The notes beneath the pieces are model-generated. The model had not been told where the DNA came from, did not search any database, and saw only the letters and a list, made by a program, of their open reading frames with translations. A stretch of DNA of 64,000 nucleotides from Tianweitania sediminis (GTDB taxonomy: Bacteria > Pseudomonadota > Alphaproteobacteria > Rhizobiales > Rhizobiaceae), in assembly GCF_017813335.1 (NCBI RefSeq), contig NZ_JAGIYY010000003.1, positions 310,001 to 374,000 on the forward strand, written 5' to 3'. Both the position numbers and the translations under genes were made by a program. Shown one piece after another: positions 62,363 to 64,000 of this stretch. Position 1 is the first letter of the stretch. Every line of letters begins with the position of its first letter.

Positions 62363-62733
62363 CTTCGAGCCACGTCCGTCCGCATGCTGTCTCCCCAGGC
62401 CCGGAAAACCGCGGTCCTAAACCACTGCATCTCCATGGCTTCGCGGAGAGCGTCCTTCGTGAATGGGACCGCAGCGTCATTCTCGTCGACCACACCGCGC
62501 CAGTCCGTGATCACATCCAGGAGCTGCTCGACCTCCTGCGCCACGCGCTCATTCGGATTGTCGATCTGCGATATTTCGGTACCCTTCGCTCGAAGCACGC
62601 TTTCACGGACCGCCTTGAACCGCGCTTCGAACTTCATTGTCATGAGTTTGCCGGCAGCTTCCGGGTCGGGCATGCTGACGTCGACGGGCCACCAATAAAG
62701 GTGCTCAGATACAAGGCGGAACTTTGCGGCCAT
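62353..62733 (-). CDS. Tail assembly chaperone (lambda G-like)
   Basis: The 126-residue protein begins MAAKFRLVSEHLYWWPVDVSMP and contains KFEARFKAVRESV and a helical C-terminus. It lies between tail tube and tape measure, where the G/GT pair always sits. It ends ...VARRGN at a TGA, immediately downstream of the slippery heptamer, so most ribosomes stop here and a minority continue in the T frame. In the virion-assembly pathway it keeps the tape measure soluble and helps tube polymerisation. Confidence 0.86.
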   Translation of the reverse strand: MAAKFRLVSEHLYWWPVDVSMPDPEAAGKLMTMKFEARFKAVRESVLRAKGTEISQIDNPNERVAQEVEQLLDVITDWRGVVDENDAAVPFTKDALREAMEMQWFRTAVFRAWGDSMRTDVARRGN

Positions 62734-62808
62734 ATGGCTCTCCCGGAGTTCTAGAAGCGGGTTGGAAACGGCTTCGAAGCCGTCTCAACGTCAGTGTCCG
62801 CGCAGGGC

Positions 62809-63738
62809 TTAGCGGATGATCAGCGAGAGCTCGTCATTGCCCGCCGTCGGCAGGAACATCATCGGAATGGTGTTGTTCATGATCCCGGTTGACTGGCCTT
62901 CGCCTGGACGGCCGATCTGGACGTTCAAAGCTGCAAACTCACAGATATTTCCAGCTTCGGTCCCGTGCACGAAGCTCATGGCGCCGGTCTCGTGAGCCTT
63001 CGCCGTCGCTATCCAGTTCTTCACCGACAACTGCGTCGCTTCCATCACGGCCGACCCGGTGGTCCGGCGATCCGCGATCTGGATGGTTTCCTCGTTGATG
63101 AGCTGGCGGGCCGAGACCTCGTTCCCGAGGTCGATGGTCACGCTTTCCGTCGGGAGGGTGACACCGTGCAGGCTGAACACCGAGTTCTGCTTGTTCACGG
63201 GAACAGGCTTGATGAAGCCGGTCAGCGTGAGAGCAGGCAGCGCCTCGTCAACGAGCGTGCCGTGCAGGCCGAGGAAGTTGAACCGCAAGCGCGGGATGCC
63301 CTGTGGCGTCAGCTCGGTCCGCCAGCTGCCGCGGCAGCCGAGCATGGCCTGACGGGTACCGTCGCGATTGTAGTGGAAGGTGACCGCCTCAAAACCATCG
63401 GAGACCGGCTGGTATTCGACGTCGGTCCCGGCGGTTATGACCTGGCTCATCCCGCAAGCGCGGAGCAACGAGCCATAGGCAGGCGCGGTACCGGCATCGC
63501 CGGCGCCGGCAAGCTCGACCGAGCCTTCCAGGCGTGCGAGATACCCCGACAGGATGATGCCCTGGTGACCCATATACGGCAGCAGCAGGTCGCGGCTAAT
63601 TTCTGCGGCCTCCAAGGGCGTGAAGTTCACGTCCTGGAAGAGGATGGCGTTGGCTGCGCCAGTGGGAGCGGCATCCGTCCCATAGGTAGTTTCGATCTTC
63701 GCCAGGGCGGCGAGCTTGCGCCAGAAACGCTTGGCCAT
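62809..63738 (-). CDS. Major tail tube protein
   Basis: The 309-residue protein begins MAKRFWRKLAALAKIETTYGTD. It has a long beta-rich body (EYQPVSDGFEAVTFHYNRDG; RFNFLGLHGTLVDEALPAL; VFSLHGVTLPTESVTIDLG), characteristic of the larger siphophage tail tube proteins. It is followed after 75 bases by the chaperone gene. The hexameric rings stack to form the tube through which DNA passes. Confidence 0.85.
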   Translation of the reverse strand: MAKRFWRKLAALAKIETTYGTDAAPTGAANAILFQDVNFTPLEAAEISRDLLLPYMGHQGIILSGYLARLEGSVELAGAGDAGTAPAYGSLLRACGMSQVITAGTDVEYQPVSDGFEAVTFHYNRDGTRQAMLGCRGSWRTELTPQGIPRLRFNFLGLHGTLVDEALPALTLTGFIKPVPVNKQNSVFSLHGVTLPTESVTIDLGNEVSARQLINEETIQIADRRTTGSAVMEATQLSVKNWIATAKAHETGAMSFVHGTEAGNICEFAALNVQIGRPGEGQSTGIMNNTIPMMFLPTAGNDELSLIIR

Positions 63739-63741
63739 GGA

Positions 63742-63915
63742 TCAGTCCTTTTTGGATGAAGCGGCGGCGGTCTGCACGGCTGCCGGCTTGGGGGCTTGGG
63801 ACTCGGCCGATGCGTCGGGCGCGTCCTTCATGACTGGCGATGTGCGCTTCAGCTCGCCGGTCTTGGAAGCGCGCTCATACGTGCCGCCTGTCCGCTCGAT
63901 CGGGGATTTCGTCAT
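63742..63915 (-). CDS. Small Ala/Pro-rich phage protein
   Basis: The 57-residue protein runs from the ATG at 63915: MTKSPIERTGGTYERASKTG, then a low-complexity Ala/Pro/Ser tail (ASAESQAPKPAAVQTAAASS). No domain. It lies 3 bases before the tail tube gene and its start overlaps the preceding stop by four bases, so it is probably translated. Similar short proteins occur in front of tail tube genes in related phages. Confidence 0.6.
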   Translation of the reverse strand: MTKSPIERTGGTYERASKTGELKRTSPVMKDAPDASAESQAPKPAAVQTAAASSKKD

Positions 63916-64000
63916 GCTTGCTGCTCCAACCAGGTGGTCACGCCGTAAGTCTCGCCCCACCAAACCGAGCCCTTGGCGGCGCGCACCAACTTGCCAGCGA
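63912..64000 (-). CDS. Partial phage protein at the window edge
   Basis: The last 28 codons of a gene that begins outside are visible. It ends AAKGSVWWGETYGVTTWLEQQA, and its TGA overlaps the following start as ATGA. Position, just upstream of the tail tube, suggests a tail completion or head-tail joining protein, but the fragment is too short for certainty. Confidence 0.55.
   Translation of the reverse strand, partial: AGKLVRAAKGSVWWGETYGVTTWLEQQA

Larger units (their letters stand above)
48018..64000 (-). mobile_element. Prophage late (tail) module, incomplete at the right edge
   Basis: Nineteen genes of siphovirus type lie on one strand, mostly with overlapping stops and starts. They run from a tail completion protein through tail tube, chaperone, tape measure, tip and fibre proteins to lysis and methylase genes, and end at tRNA-Met. 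Gene content and order differ from a gene transfer agent, because spanins and a Dam methylase are present. Integrase, repressor, capsid and terminase must be to the right. It is probably an integrated prophage with structural genes intact; activity cannot be told. Confidence 0.85.

Noticed and set aside
62809-63759. Plus-strand frames across the tail genes
   Set aside because: Arg/His-rich shadows; the minus-strand genes overlap in the tight pattern of a phage late operon.
48018-64000. Gene transfer agent instead of prophage
   Set aside because: The hub gene order is similar, but the spanins, Dam methylase, GDSL fibre and tRNA junction fit a prophage better.
1-64000. CRISPR arrays, insertion sequences, rRNA
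   Set aside because: No regularly spaced repeats, no transposase frame and no rRNA segments were seen.

Overview
The window is a high-GC, gene-dense bacterial chromosome segment. It most likely comes from a member of the Hyphomicrobiales (Rhizobiales, Alphaproteobacteria). The signs are a fused anthranilate synthase TrpE(G) behind a Trp-Trp-Trp leader peptide, a leader-peptide-controlled leuA, the cell-cycle set chpT / ctrA / sciP with a FliJ-like gene, the choline transporter choXWV, and a petABC operon encoding cytochrome bc1. The genus cannot be fixed from the sequence alone.

Layout. 1-546: weakly coding leader. 547-4362: two paralogous ABC half-exporters, probably a heterodimer, then a small DUF6665-like gene. 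4966-7749: petABC, closed by a strong terminator. 7825-12346: apt, a GNAT acetyltransferase, a glutathionyl-hydroquinone reductase, a Nudix hydrolase, a metallophosphoesterase and a membrane-anchored unknown. 12464-19841: alpha/beta hydrolase, leuA with leader, AbrB-type membrane protein, CDF metal transporter, and trpE(G) with a complete attenuator. 19975-27197: Tat-exported SDR, MFS transporter, DUF2254 protein, and a marR-emrA-small orf-emrB efflux operon behind a palindromic operator. 27332-30348: three overlapping TadE/TadG-like genes. 30398-33526: fhs, an orphan BrnA-like antitoxin and tdk. 33736-38855: choXWV, an HSD10-like dehydrogenase, a HugZ-like protein and an ArsR regulator. 38869-45223: SpoU methyltransferase, a coiled-coil membrane protein, DUF1134, then chpT, a receiver protein, ctrA, fliJ-like and sciP. 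45514-47703: mnmA and a Gfo/Idh/MocA oxidoreductase.

An elongator tRNA-Met (47941-48017) marks the border with a prophage that fills the rest of the window and runs off its right edge. The late genes are on the minus strand and read toward the tRNA: tail completion, tail tube, chaperone G and its frameshifted T extension, tape measure with a lysozyme domain, distal tail proteins, NlpC/P60-like protein, J-like tip protein, small tail proteins, a GDSL-esterase tail fibre, a lectin-like protein, an overlapping spanin pair, and a Dam methylase. Capsid, packaging, integrase and repressor genes are not in view.

The most informative signals are small ones. The tail chaperone ORF ends in the slippery heptamer GGGAAAC right against its UGA stop, followed by a GC stem-loop, and a long -1 ORF without a conventional start is fused there, as in lambda G/GT. 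The trp and leu leader peptides, the overlapping spanins and the SciP-CtrA-ChpT cluster are also directly readable. No CRISPR array, insertion sequence or rRNA was seen.
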